64,000 nucleotides of DNA from Gavia stellata (taxonomy: Eukaryota; Chordata; Aves; Gaviiformes; Gaviidae), in assembly GCF_030936135.1 (NCBI RefSeq), contig NC_082595.1, positions 75,922,135-75,986,134 on the forward strand. The letters are read 5' to 3'. Every line of letters begins with the position of its first letter. Within the stretch, counting starts at the first letter, position 1. Below the pieces are notes generated by a model that was given only the letters and a program-made list of their open reading frames with translations, did not search any database and was not told the origin of the DNA. Below are positions 1-12,050 of this stretch, piece by piece. The position numbers were made by a program, and so were the translations under genes.

Positions 1-848
1 TTCTTGCCCTGGAAAGCAAGGGAATTATTTCTATCACTATTCCTTCTCCAAACAGTTCATAAAAATCAGCTGTCGTCCAATTTGCAGCCTCCGTGGAGAG
101 CATGGGCTGCACCTCACACCTGGCTAGCACAAGCTCACCAGAATGACTGGCGGTCCCAAATCTCACAGCCCGATCACCAACCTCATTCAACAAAGCTAAA
201 ATCTCAGCTAAATATTTGGCAAGCAGGCAGCTGACCAGTGACAAGAGGCATTCGTCTTTCCCACCCCTTAGACCAATGCCAGCCTGCCTAAAGCCTTTTA
301 TCCGGGTGAAATTTCATCTGTTGCAGAGGAGCTCTGGAAGAGATGAGTCACTGAAAAAAATAAGGTCCTAAACAAGGCCATAAATAACAAAAGCAAATCT
401 AGACAGCAATGTCACCCTTACATTTTAGGCAGTTGAATTTGAACAAAATTAAATGCAGCGTGCAGCTCGTGAAGCTGAGGCTCAAAGAGGCCATGCAGTT
501 TGTCACACAACCCAGCAGTAGATTGCCACTCAAAACCATTTTTCCTGATTCTTTGCCTGGTGCCCTGCCAGCCAGGGCCCTTTGGAGTCCTGGGCCAAGC
601 CCCAAATGAAATCTAGTTCTTTCTTGCTTTGTAGGACAGATCTCCTTTACTGAGGCTTTATGCATTTGGGAGCCTATTCTTGTGCTGACAAGCCTGAAGT
701 GGCCCAGCCTCTGAAATACAAACAGAAATACTTTTGGGGCACAACTCCGAAGCCTGTAGCACTTTCCAGAGAAGCACACACCTCCTCCTTTTTATTCCTC
801 AGAGGTAATAAGCTTAAATTCAAAGTACCCCTCGGGAAGTTTCCCAGG
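1..848. other. Intergenic, nothing recognised
   Basis: Short overlapping open frames on both strands without similarity I recognise, no splice-consistent exon and no repeat I can name. Confidence 0.6.
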
Positions 849-1479
849 TGTGCTGGTTTTGGCTGGGATGGGGTTAACTTTCTTCATAGCAGCTAGTATG
901 GGGCTGTGTTTTGGATTGTATGGGGCTGTGTTTTGGGGCTGTGTTTTGGATTTGGGCTGGAAACAATGTTGATAAAGCAGGAATGTTTTAGTTACTGCTG
1001 AGCAGTGCTTACACAGAGTCAAGGCCTTTTCTGCTCATCACACCACCCCACCAGCGAGTAGGCTGGGGGTGCACGGGAAGTTGGGAGGGGACACAGCTGG
1101 GACAGCTGACCCCAACTGACCAAAGGGATATTCCATACCATATGACATCATGCTCAGTATATAAAGCTGGGGGAGGAAGAAGGAAGGTGGGGACATTCAG
1201 AGTAATGGCGTTTTGTCTTCCCGAGCAACCGCTACGCGTGATAGAGCCCTGCTTCCCTGCAGATGGCTGAACACCTGCCTGCCGACGGGAAGTGGTGAAT
1301 GAATTCCTTCTTTCGCTTTGCTTCTCCACGCGGTGTTTTTTGCTCTACCTATTAAACTGTTTTTATCTCAGCCCACGAGTTTTCTCACTTTTACTCTTCT
1401 GGTTCTCTCCCCCACCCCACCTGGGGGGAGTGAGTGAGCAGCTGTGTGGTGCTTAGTTGCCAGCTGGGCTTAAACCACA
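849..1479 (+). mobile_element. Solo LTR of an avian endogenous retrovirus
   Basis: The element starts TGTGCTGGTTTTGG and ends TTAAACCACA, and is flanked by a perfect 5-bp duplication CCAGG (844-848 and 1480-1484). A TATA box (TATATAAA, 1158-1165) and a downstream ATTAAA (1351-1356) give the order U3-R-U5 on the plus strand. No internal retroviral sequence adjoins it, so it is a solo LTR left by recombination between two LTRs. The same family occurs at 6315-6828 and 42003-42388. The 5-bp duplication fits ERVL-like or some class I elements; I do not settle the class. Confidence 0.88.
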
Positions 1480-1484
1480 CCAGG

Positions 1485-3909
1485 GCAGCTCTCCGCAGTG
1501 CTTTGAAGCACTCCTGCATGGTTAGCAATTGTCCCTAGCAGGAGCAGACCACCCTTTTGTCCTTTCCAGTTCAGTCAGACCCTCAGTCAACCCTCTCTGC
1601 CAAAATTCAGAACTCCCCTAAAACCAGCAAGTAACCATCCGTCAGCATCACCCTCCTTCGAGCGACAAAGCCAAGACACCGCATCTTTGAGTGGACACAG
1701 GGCAGCTGAAAGCCACTTGGGTCCTGGGACCTGCTCAGCCTCCGCTGCTCTCGGGAGCTGTGTGATAGCGAGCAGACCCGCTCAGCCACATGAAGGTGAC
1801 CTTCTTGTTTAAGGGACTCTCTTTGCTGGGCAAATGCAGCAGCACTCAAACCTGGACTTGCCCCTGCCTGCAGGGGATGTTGCAGAGGGTAATAAAAAAG
1901 ATGACTGCATTAGCCTGGTTGTGGCTGGAAATGTCGGAGGCTGAGATTAAAGCAGTGCGTGAAGGGAAAGGAAGGATGGGAAGCAGGCATGGGAGGTAGG
2001 AGGGAAGGAAGAAGCAGTTCGGCATCTCAGTGGAGGAGGCTTTGCCTGCTGGAGCGATGGTGCAGGGGGCTGCATGCCCAGCCCACCCACGATGCTGGGC
2101 ACAGCAGCTGCCTTTAGCTTTCAGGCCGTTCTCAAATGAGTTGTCACTGCCCTGGCTCTCCAAGCAAAGGTCATATCTCACAAGAGCTCAGAGCTAAATT
2201 ACTCCTTATTTTCGCTCCATTTGAGTCTGTTCACCCACAAAGCTCATCTCCCTGTTTGGAGTTACTGAAAGGGTTGGTATAAGATGTGTACAGCAATAGA
2301 GGGCCTTGTGTGCTAGGGCAAGATATCCATAATCTGGGGGAAGAGAAAACAGATCAGAAACAGGTGTTCTTACAAGACAGTAGTGGTTTTAAATAAATCA
2401 AGCAATTGCTTTTTTCTAAAAGATTCCTTTAAAACGCAGGGAACAGTCCACCGTGCAGTTAGCAAAAACTCTGCTATCGGCAATACTATGGTGCCCTCAC
2501 GTGGATGCAAAACACTCAGAAAGGTGCTACTGTCCGCGCCCTCCTCCCGAGTGCGGTCCCTGCTCTCTGGTTTGCAACCCCAGACTGCAAACACAGCGCG
2601 TGCCCACCCTAAGAGCCCTTTGCAATGCCAGAGGAATAAATGCGCTTCAACGTTCAAAGAGTGCCAGACCAAAAGCTTCTCACTTAGTTAAGAGAAATTT
2701 CTTTTTCAAGCAATTATTTGATTTAGAAATAAAAAGCCTTGATTGCAGCATTACCCTCCTGATGTTTCCAAGGGGTAGCAGAAAACTGAGGGGCTTTTGG
2801 GGCCAACCACACACCAAATGCCATTGATCTTGATTCCCTTCCCAGATGCAGTATTGTTTGCCTTCCTCTGGAAATCAGCAGTTGATGCTGAATTGCCTGA
2901 CACCAGCCCTCGTCGATGTGCCGTCCAGTCACCTCGTTGTGCCAACAGCTAGGAAATACTGTTTTGCCCCCTACTACTTCACCAGTGGCAAACTACCTAC
3001 CACAAGTTTTGCCTGAGCCAGCTGCTCCCTTCCCAGAAAAATTCAATGGACAGCACAAGCTCAGGAGAGCCGGTTTGGGTGAGATAACCCTAGTCTGGGA
3101 CAGAAGCGAGTTCAGGTGTACGGATGTGAGCCACACAAGTGCCCTGGACCTCAGGAACAGGGAGAGGGGACGGGTCTGCTCTACCTACCAGACCAGACGC
3201 AGCCACCAAGGCCGAGGGAAAGATGGTCCTCTGGGTGGTCTGTGTCACATAGGGGTGAAGGTGCGATCTGTGCACTGCACAGAGCAGATCCATGAAAACA
3301 GCATGAGTCCTGAGCCAGGTGTGCTGCTAGTCATCAAGAGATACTGCAACATTTAACTGGAAACAGATGCCAGAATCACCACTCTTCACAGTAACGTCAT
3401 TGTCACTGCAGAAGGTGGACAGAAAGCAGCAATAAAGATACTGCCATAAAGATAATCAGCAATGAACTGGACGTATCAGTTAACAGCACATTAGAAATTA
3501 CACAGGCCCCATTTATGGCTTCCTCCTTCCCATTTTTATGTTACAAATGTACCATGCCCTTTGTCATACCAGAAAGATATAGGGGCAGCACAGGCTCCAA
3601 CAGACACCCTTAAAGAAGACAGGGAAGATCCTGAGGGGCTGGAGTGGAAATAAAGACCCTGAGACCCAGTTCACATAATTTTAAAAAATCCCTCTTTTTT
3701 AAGGATAGACAATGAGCCTGGCTGAGCTTACTGCTCAGAAGTCACAGGGCAAGTCACGCTACTACTAGAGAGGACTTGAATCATAGTGGGTGATGTAAAA
3801 CAAATTAACAGCTATGCTTAGCTAATTTACCTCAGCTAAACACTCCATGGGCAGAGGTTTGTTAAAAGAGCAATGCAGGTATTGATGCACATTCACACAT
3901 GTGCCCAGC
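1485..3909. other. Intergenic, nothing recognised
   Basis: Moderately GC-richer than the rest of the flank. The longest open frame (2916-3356, plus, 146 codons) has no recognisable domain and low-complexity composition. No gene is supported. Confidence 0.6.
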
Positions 3910-4486
3910 TCACTGTCTATCATGGCCTTTTCTGCAGAGCTGCTCCCCAGCCAGGCAGTCCCAGCCCGTCCTAGTGCCCAGGCCTCTTTCTCCCCAGGGC
4001 AGAGCTTGGCATTTGTTCTTGCTGAATTTTATGGGGTTCCTGTTGATCCACTCCTCCAGCCTCCCCAGGAAAAGCAGCCCTGCCCTCAAGCATTTATCAT
4101 CTGCAAATTTGATGAGGGTGCATTGCATCGCCTCCTCCAGTCCACTGACAAAGATGTTGACTAGGATACACCCCAGCGACAAGTAGAGAACTGCAGGGGT
4201 CTGTAAAGTCTAACCCATTAGCCACTGCCCTCTGAGCCCAGTCATCCAACCAGCATTTCACACATCTTCTAGCTGTCCATCCATCCATCCACCCACCCAG
4301 TTCCTAATATCCTGCCTTGGATAGAAGAGTATTGTGGGAAGCAGTGTCAAAAGCCTTGATAAAGTCAAGGTAAACGTCATCCCTTGCTTTCCCCTCATCC
4401 CCAGATCCAGTCATTTCATCATAGAAGGCAATCAGGTTGGTCGAGCATGACTTAATCTTCTGAGCAACTGTGGAAAGAACCAGCAA
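3910..4486 (-). mobile_element. CR1 LINE fragment with decayed reverse-transcriptase motifs
   Basis: Reading the minus strand across frameshifts gives YLDFIKAFDTASHNTLLSK, then WLDDWAQRAVANG, LGCILVNIF and CTLIKFADD. These are the ordered palm motifs of the CR1 ORF2 reverse transcriptase, with its YLDFSKAFDTVSH and FADD boxes. Stops and frameshifts interrupt it. A short CCAT/CCAC microsatellite at about 4275-4298 lies inside. Confidence 0.85.
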
Positions 4487-6314
4487 TAAAAGACTAGAGC
4501 TACAGGAAACTATTTATTAGAAGGAGCATTCCTAGGTACACAGAGAAATAATGGTCAATAGGAGTCAATCGGAACCAGCTGTCTAGCAGAACAGGAAGGA
4601 ATACAAACTTCCTTAAAACAGTAAACTAAGTTCAGAAACAGGTACCTAATTTAGCTCTCCAAATCAGCTGTTTTAGAGCATTCCTATGCAAAAGTATCCA
4701 TCACACTCAAAAATCCCAGTAAAGATTTAAGTCTTGAAGGAGTTAAATAAAGAACCTGGTTACAGTAGCTGTGAGGCATTGAAGGAGTACATGGGCATTG
4801 TACTCTTAAAACACCAGCAGCACATGGTTCAGCCCAGGGGGTTGGTAATATGTGGACTAGGCACCAACAGATACCAGTAACTGGCATGTTTGAGCAGAAA
4901 GAGCAGATTTGGTCACAGTGTATAGTCATGACAAACTTTAGACCTGTTTATTGGCAGACCAGCGTTGTCTGATTCCGGGCAAATAAACATTTGCAATCAA
5001 TGGCCTCAAGAAACATGCCTTTCAGACATCACCAAAAGGCGCTGTGTGTTTGAAGTCAACACATGTAACTTGCAAATCAAATGCCAACCTGGGAGAGATT
5101 TGGTGAGTGCAGAAATTTTTTCCTGAAGATCCATCAGAAGTGAGCTGCAATACAGTCCAGAGCCAGTGGTGTGCCAGTATTGTACAGCTCACACAACAAT
5201 TACAAGAGCTGTAACTCAAAACAAAACCAGACAAAAAAAAGGAGGTAGAACTATGAATACAAAAGATTATGAACAACCTCTTACCAACATATAAGGAAAC
5301 TGTCAGTACAGGTAGAAACCTGTTTAAGGGCACCTAGACGGACTAATAAAATTATTTTTTATATATAGATACAGACACCTAAGAAGGCTAAAAGACATTT
5401 CGTATTAGCTTGAAATGAATAAGAGGACTGAAGACATTGCCAAGACCTGCCAGTTTTATGCCAAAAATACAGGCCCATGAAGAGAAGAGAAGGGACTGGT
5501 GACGCTGGCATACCAGCTCTTATACCAATGCCAGTATCAGTTTGACATTGTCTGGACAATGGTGTATTGCTCTAGAACATCATCACTGATGATAACATAC
5601 CCCAGTATATGACAGTACCTGACAACGGTACAAAGAGAAAACCACCCCATACATCGGCACTGCTTTGTTCCAACCATGACACTTGGGGACAGTTGAATAA
5701 TCACAAAGGAAGCAAACTTGCGTTCTGGCTGCTGCTGGTACAGATCTCATTTTGATACAGTCACAATGCACATGAAAAGCTAGCAGTCATTAACACAAGG
5801 ACAACCAGGAAGCAGCAGTTACAGCAGAAACACATCATTAAGCAATTAAAAGACAATGTTATGATCAGCGCAAGTAGTTGAGCTTAGGGCGTAGAAGATG
5901 CAGCAGAACATCCTTCTGCTGAGGGTCTCTTTAGTCAGTTCCTCAGCACTCACCAAGCACTAGTCCTGGCCCCAAATGATCTTCCCAGGGCAGATCTGTG
6001 GCCATGCCATACTGGCGGTATGAGGAAGGCACTGATTTATGGTCTTGCCTCAGACCAAGCTCCTCAGCCTTCTGATTCCTTACTGACCATTCTGACCAGC
6101 AGGTGACATCCACATCTGCCACCCTGGGCAGCAGCACTGCCTACAGGAAAAGACTACTGTCCAGGCACCATAGGGGTTAAACCAGAGACTAAATATCACC
6201 ATGTGCTATACACTTATGGGAGGTTGGCATCCTTGAAAAAATAGAAGAAAAAAAATGTTTGAGACACAACCTGGACAGGGACATTTCTCTTTACCAAATA
6301 GCCCCCTAAATCTG
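4487..6314. other. Intergenic, nothing recognised
   Basis: Lies between the CR1 remnant and the second LTR. Open frames are at most about 100 codons and look like chance. Old degraded retroposon sequence is possible but I could not identify any. Confidence 0.55.
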
Positions 6315-6828
6315 TGTCATGGTTTAACCCCAGCTGGCAACTAAGCACCACAGAGCTGCTCATTCACTCCCCCCACAGTGGGATGGGGGAGAGAATCAGA
6401 AAAAGTAAAACTTGTGGGTTGAGATAAAAACAGTTCAATAGGACAGAAAGGAAGAAAAAAATAATAGTGATAAAAGAATATACAGAACAAGTGATGCAGA
6501 ACGCAGTTGCTCACCATCCACTGACCAATGCCCAGCCAGTTCCCGAGCAGCAGCTGCCCCTGGTTTTGTTCAGCATGACATCATACAGTATGGAATATCC
6601 CTTTGGCCGGTTTGGGTCAGCTGTCCTGGCTGTGTCCCCTCCCAGCTTCTCATGCACCTGGCAGGGCAGTGCGAGAAGCTGAAAAGTCCTTCACTTAGTA
6701 TAAGCGCTGCTCAGCAACAACTAAAACATCAGTGTGTTATCAACATTATTCTCACCCTAAATCCAAAACACAGTACCCTACCAGTTACTAGGAAGAAAAT
6801 TAACTCTATCCCAGCCAAAACCAGGACA
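6315..6828 (-). mobile_element. Second LTR copy of the same family, inverted, 3' LTR
   Basis: On plus it begins TGTCATGGTTTAACCCCAGC and ends AAACCAGGACA, the reverse of the copy at 849. It is essentially full length but has diverged, and no clear TATA octamer remains. Sequence to its right looks like the 3' end of a retroviral internal region, so this is read as a 3' LTR whose partner 5' LTR is gone. Confidence 0.85.
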
Positions 6829-6990
6829 ATATCCACCCCTTATTCTGTACCATCTATGTCACACCCAGGTCCCACGCTTTCCAATACATCTGAATTAATT
6901 ACTACCACCTTTCCTGCCTTCTGATATATACATAGATATCATTCCCTAAGTCTATGGGCTATCCCTCTAAAATGTCATTTAGTCCATGAC
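6829..6990 (-). mobile_element. Endogenous retrovirus internal remnant with polypurine tract
   Basis: On the minus strand the LTR start TGTCC is preceded by AAGGGGTGGATAT, a polypurine tract of the kind that primes plus-strand synthesis just upstream of a 3' LTR. The sequence further out resembles avian retroviral 3' internal sequence, but its outer limit is uncertain and may extend beyond 7 kb. No gag, pol or env frame is readable. Confidence 0.6.
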
Positions 6991-8868
6991 TTTGGGCTCC
7001 GTCTGTCATAACAGTCCTTCAGGGCAGGAGAGATGGTGTGTGGTGTTGGGTTGTTGCATGTTGAAGCCAGTCAGTTTCATTTTGTTAAGCAACGAGGATA
7101 GAAGGATTGCAAGATTTTCTTTTAGAAATAACAAGTGATCACAGATTAAAATAAAGTGGCTGAACAAACAAACAAAAGTAGACCTAAGAATACGGCTTTT
7201 GATTTTTAAAATCTGAAAGCATGAATTCCAGACATAAAAAATTTGAGAACCTTCCAAAAAAAAAATAGGGGGAAAAACTTCTCAAAAAAATTATTTCTCA
7301 TCTAAAAGGTAAGCTAAGATTGACCTTGCAAAGGATATTAAAACAAATAGCATGTTCTTTCATACATAAAAGACAACAGGGAAAAATGAGGACAATATAC
7401 AGATAACTAAAGTTACATATAACCCCAAAAGAAACCAATTCTCTGCCTCGGTTTTCACTGAGGACCATAATGTCTCCATGAAGCAAAAGCAGGACGGCTA
7501 CTGAAACAGAGTATGGTGTTGCACAACTCCATCATTTTGGAATTGGAAGGGCAGCTTCATTCGCACTCAAGGGAAGGCAGTGATCACCATGTTGGAAGCA
7601 TCACTGCACACTTGCCTCTGGCCATTCTTTCCTTAGCATCCAGTATTGGTCAGAGACAAGATATAAGGCTACATGGACCTTAATTCTGACCCCAAGAAGC
7701 TGCTCTTCAGTAATTCTGAAAGGACTAGCATATGAAATTGCAGGTGAGGTAGACATGTAACATGTTTGGAGATCACAAAGATTCAAAAAAGGCAAAAAGG
7801 TGCTGATCTATGCAAGACTAATTAACCTGATCTCAAAAGTACGTCTAGACTTCAGGCAAGTATGTAACAATGATAATGTGGAAAGTGACACAAAACACAG
7901 CTTGGGTTTCTTAATGATAAATCAGACCCTACTAAGAATTTCTTTCCTCCTGACAGTCAGGAGGTCAGGATGTATTGCATATATCTTCACATACAGCTTT
8001 TGGCATTAACAGCTTCTTACTGGTTAAAATGCAGAAAAAGTGAACCATTAACACAGATGACAACATACAGTACTAACGCTGGTCTTGCTCATCATGTGAA
8101 TTTGGATGTCATCTTGCTGGTCAGAAAGAAATCAGTAGCCTGAGGAGTTCGGTGCCAAGCAAGACCACTTTCAGTAGGCTGAAATAGGCTCTTAGAGCTC
8201 CTTCAGTGTTTAAGGATCACAGCTAATAATCTCATTAATGACAAAAACAGCATTCTACTGAAATTTATCATTACCTCTATCATCCTCAATTCAGGATCAG
8301 TAATTCAGGTCTACGTGGTTATCTTCATGGGTAGGGATAAAAATAAGTTGCAGTAAACTCAATCATACAAAGAGCAGGTCAAGCACCTAGCACCAAAGCC
8401 AAAGCATTTCACCTGCGTGCTATGAGCTTAGCAGTCAGAGGTAAAAGAGGGGAAGAAAAAAGATAAAGAGTACTGCATTAGTCATTTTTTATGAGTTATC
8501 AATCACAACTACTTAAGCTAACAAAAAGGATGCAGCCTAGGGATTGTACTCAGAAAAGTATTCTCTGAAAAGACAAAGTAGTGTTAATATTTCCCTCTAA
8601 AAGGCACCTCGTGGGACTTCTGAAATAGTTTTATTTTCAATTCATCTTCTCTGATTGTGGCCAATCAGGATGTGCAAAAGGGCAAAGGCAGGTTAGTAGG
8701 TGGGTCAGGAGAATGCTCTACAGAAAAGCCTGACTCACTTCACCAAGCAGAAGGAAGGCTGGGAGAAGGCAGGAGCGCACCAGACAGTTTCTCACCCTCC
8801 CAGAGAGGCTCTTGATAGCTCACAAGGCAGAACAGTGGAGATGCAGCACCTCCCTGTTTCTGGCTGGG

Positions 8869-8922
8869 CTTTTTTGTTTGTTTTGTGGTTTGGGTTTTTT
8901 TTTTTTGTTTTTTTTTTTTTTT
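8869..8922. repeat. T-rich low-complexity tract
   Basis: TTTTTTGTTTGTTTTGTGG followed by long T runs broken by G. No adjoining retroposon body was recognised. Confidence 0.8.
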
Positions 8923-9558
8923 AAATTGGATCCGTTCACACTAGGAACTACAGTATGGTTTTGCTGCAGAGGGAAGTGGATGCTTCACTTAGTCCTGCAT
9001 TAATAGCTTCATCTTTCTTTTATGCTTGGCCTGTCTTAGGGAAAGGAAATTCTTCATTATTAGGCTAGAGTGTTCTAAGAGATACTTAAGATGAAAATCA
9101 ATTAACCTCTGCAATACCTTATCTCTATATAGACTTCAAGTTATTATTATAATTGCAAAATTAAGAGAGAAAGATACGATATTTTGGTTAACAAGAATGA
9201 GCAAGTCTCCACTTGTAATGACTCCTGTTTACTGTAAGCAGTTAAGATGAATAAGCTGTTATGGAAAATGCGCTTGGATGCACTAGCTTTGGATGCACAA
9301 CTCGGGCATTAGCAATGTTTATGGATTAACTCATTACACAACCAGTCTTTATGCACACTCCTTCTGGGAACATATAGGTGACATAGTCAAAAGCAGGATG
9401 TCCAATATCCAGGGAAGTTTATTTTTCACTAGTCTTCCATGAACCAGAACCTCCCTGAACTCAAAGACATCCTTAACCAGTGGCCGAAGGGGCAAGATTT
9501 AATGCTCCAATATAACAACAAACCGCAAAATGAACAGCAAATGCTGTGGGGCTCCTTA

Positions 9559-9582
9559 CTGGAGTAAGCACGCTTACTCCAG
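9559..9582. repeat. Near-perfect 24-bp palindrome
   Basis: CTGGAGTAAGC and GCTTACTCCAG are exact reverse complements separated by two bases (AC). It lies in unannotated intergenic sequence. Confidence 0.88.
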
Positions 9583-10722
9583 ATCCTGAAAGGACCTAAA
9601 CTCCAGAACGTGGAGGCCTTATGCTAGGAACCATGGCAGGAGTCTACCAAAATGATACCAGGCACCTGTCAAAAGTGAAACCCAGAAGACTTTGAAAGGA
9701 ACACTGAACTCCTTGAACTGGCATTTCCCCATGAAACCACCACTGGAAAGCTTCCAGCTATTGCCTTAGAACAGGGAATAAGTACATGCATATAGCAAAG
9801 TGTGAAGCAAGGTGCTGTGGGAAGGCTGAGCACATGGGGAACTGTGCAAAGGGAGGGCTAGTTAAACAAGTTTTGCAGGACCTGCCCATGTGGGAAAAAA
9901 AACCAACCCACTACCAGTGTGCCAAAGTGGTTATTGGAACATCGCCACCTGCACCGACCTAAGCTACCAGCAGGAATTGCTGCCAGCATTACCAGCAAGG
10001 TATGTGCAAAATAGGATCTAGTGCCAACTATGTCAGTATGTGGTTACAAGCAGAGTTGAGAAAGTTACAGCATGTACACAGGACCTAAAGGTGAACCTGC
10101 AAGGCCAGACCCGAAGACCAAACCTCTATCAGGCAGACCTGAACCCCGCTCCTACCACAAAGTGCTGTAGTTGACCACTCTGCTACTTGCTTTCCTGTAG
10201 CCTTGCTCCCAGCTTGCATCCAGGCAAAAGTCTCTGCCATGATCCTAGCTTTCCAGGTGCACTTCTGAGGTACGGCATGTGATCTCAGCAGGGAGTTACA
10301 AAACCTGCATGACTACTTGAGGCAGTGGCTCAGGTAGAAGGCAAAGGTACAATGCCAGATAACGTTCTATAGACATGGTCAAGCCACTGCCAGTACTCAA
10401 AATGCCTGCTAAAACATGACTGCTTTCCAGTTGACACTGATGTATTCAAATACATTTGAACACTGCTTGCAAAAACTGCCATGTTGTCAGACATGGAGAT
10501 TGAAATCAAGTGTCTAATACCCAAAGAAACCCAACCATAGGGCTCCAGTTAACGAATCTAACTGTTGCCACTGTGGGTCAGAGCAAGAGGCGGTATGGTA
10601 TGATATATTTTTCCATCATGAACCCTTTCAGCAAGGTAAGCAGTTCCATCTCTGGCAAAACATCCCAGATGCTCGGGATCAGAGGTTTGAAGGGAATCCC
10701 CAAGCCAGATATTACATGCACA

Positions 10723-11079
10723 CTACTTACATTCAGTGCGAAGGATCATCCTAACCTCCTTGAATGTATCTAATCTCTTTTTGGCTTCCACAATATCCCC
10801 CACTAGCTTCATTTCAAATATAATTACATTTTGCATACCAAACCCCAGTATCTTCCTTTCATCCTGTTGAAAATTTTGACTGATCATTTCATCAGCTCCT
10901 AGCCCTATGCAATGCTGATTTCTCCCCTCCAGCACCCTGCCAAAGTGATACAGTTTCCTAAGCGAGTCATACAGCTTGCAGTCTTGCACAGAAGTTGTTC
11001 CATCTCTTTGGACACCTTCACTGGTTCTCTTCATATTCTCTAGTTTTTCTAGATCCTTTTCAAGGACTGCAGACAGCAT
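10723..11079 (-). other. Unplaced 118-codon open frame, possible exon or pseudogene fragment
   Basis: This is an uninterrupted frame in AT-rich intergenic DNA, rich in Lys, Glu, Leu and Arg (EKDLEKLENMKRTSEG, LYDSLRKLYHFGRVLEGR, GDIVEAKKRLDTFKEVR). It looks helical and more protein-like than neighbouring chance frames. On the minus strand a good acceptor (TGCTGTCTGCAG) lies just after its ATG, and a donor-like GTAAGT falls at its last codons, so it could be an internal exon of about 320 bp. I do not recognise the family and give no function. A degenerate processed pseudogene or a chance frame remains possible. Confidence 0.3.
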
Positions 11080-11559
11080 TCAAACCAAACACATTTATAT
11101 AGCAGCACATCAATGTCTAAGTTTTGCTCTCTTCCTTTCCCAATAATTAATATTCTAATTGGCTCCTTCAGTATAAGGATTGGGCAGATGTTTTCAGAGA
11201 ACTATTCATAATGTGAAAAAACATTCCCCAAATATGCCCCTTGTGTTATACGCATATTACGATACTTTTCTCCCATGTGAATTCCTTTGTGTTCTGTCAA
11301 AGTAGGCTTTCCTCTGCCATTTCATCAATAACATGAGATTCTTCTACCTGTTTTCCCACAGGAAGCTCTAAGTTTTATTTTTCCCAATTACTCCTGTACC
11401 AACAAACAATGTTATTTAACCCTAAGATCGCTTGGGAATGTGCATTACCACAACTCCTTGACTCACCTTACTGGTTATCTTTCCTTAGGTGGGAATGACT
11501 GATTACTTATTCCGTAGCTTTCTCCCATCCGTTTACCCTTGAGATTTTTCTCCTTTGTC

Positions 11560-12050
11560 TTGGCATATTAGCTTCTCTTGAGAAGTGTTGAAGGACCTTG
11601 CATTAGTAGCTTTTGGAAAATCCAAATATGCCATATACGAGTATCATGCTCATGGACTCACTGGAAAGAACTAAGTAGATTTGTAAACATTACTTCTCTA
11701 TAAAAGATTCTCTCTCAATCGTTTATACTCGTTCATGTATGCCCTCATTCAGCTCTTTAATGTATTTTCTCCCTTCAATTTATTTACTATAGAAGTTATA
11801 CTTGGTAGTCTGATTTACAAACTCCAACATCCTTGAAGACCAGTATCACATGTACTACCTTCCACTTCTGTGTTCCCAAGGCTAATTTAAAAAAAAAATC
11901 ACATAGTACAGTGTCTAGCACTGCTATTGCATAGGCCTTTAGACTCTTTCAGTGAATACCACCTGGGCCTGGAGAGCCGTTAGTGTTCATTTTATCAACT
12001 GCCCTAAAAAGCTTCTACTAGCACATCAATTTCAAACAGTTCCTTGGACT
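11560..12050 (-). mobile_element. Old LINE remnant (CR1/L3-like reverse transcriptase)
   Basis: On the minus strand, NGSPGPGGIH near 11970 resembles the SPGPDGI motif of non-LTR reverse transcriptases. Further on, near 11610, AYLDFPKATNARSF resembles YLDFQKAFDKVPH. The order and rough spacing suit a CR1/L3-type LINE. It is highly degraded, with many stops, so it is older than the other CR1 copies here. Confidence 0.6.

Larger units (their letters stand above)
6991..10722. other. Intergenic, possibly retroviral at its left edge
   Basis: The first few hundred bases may continue the retroviral internal remnant. The rest holds the T-rich tract and the 24-bp palindrome but no recognised gene. Confidence 0.5.

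Noticed and set aside
1009..1329. 106-codon minus-strand open frame
   Set aside because: It lies within the solo LTR and is antisense to it, so it is not a gene.
2916..3356. 146-codon plus-strand open frame
   Set aside because: No recognisable domain, no splice-consistent ends, and it overlaps equally arbitrary frames on the other strand.
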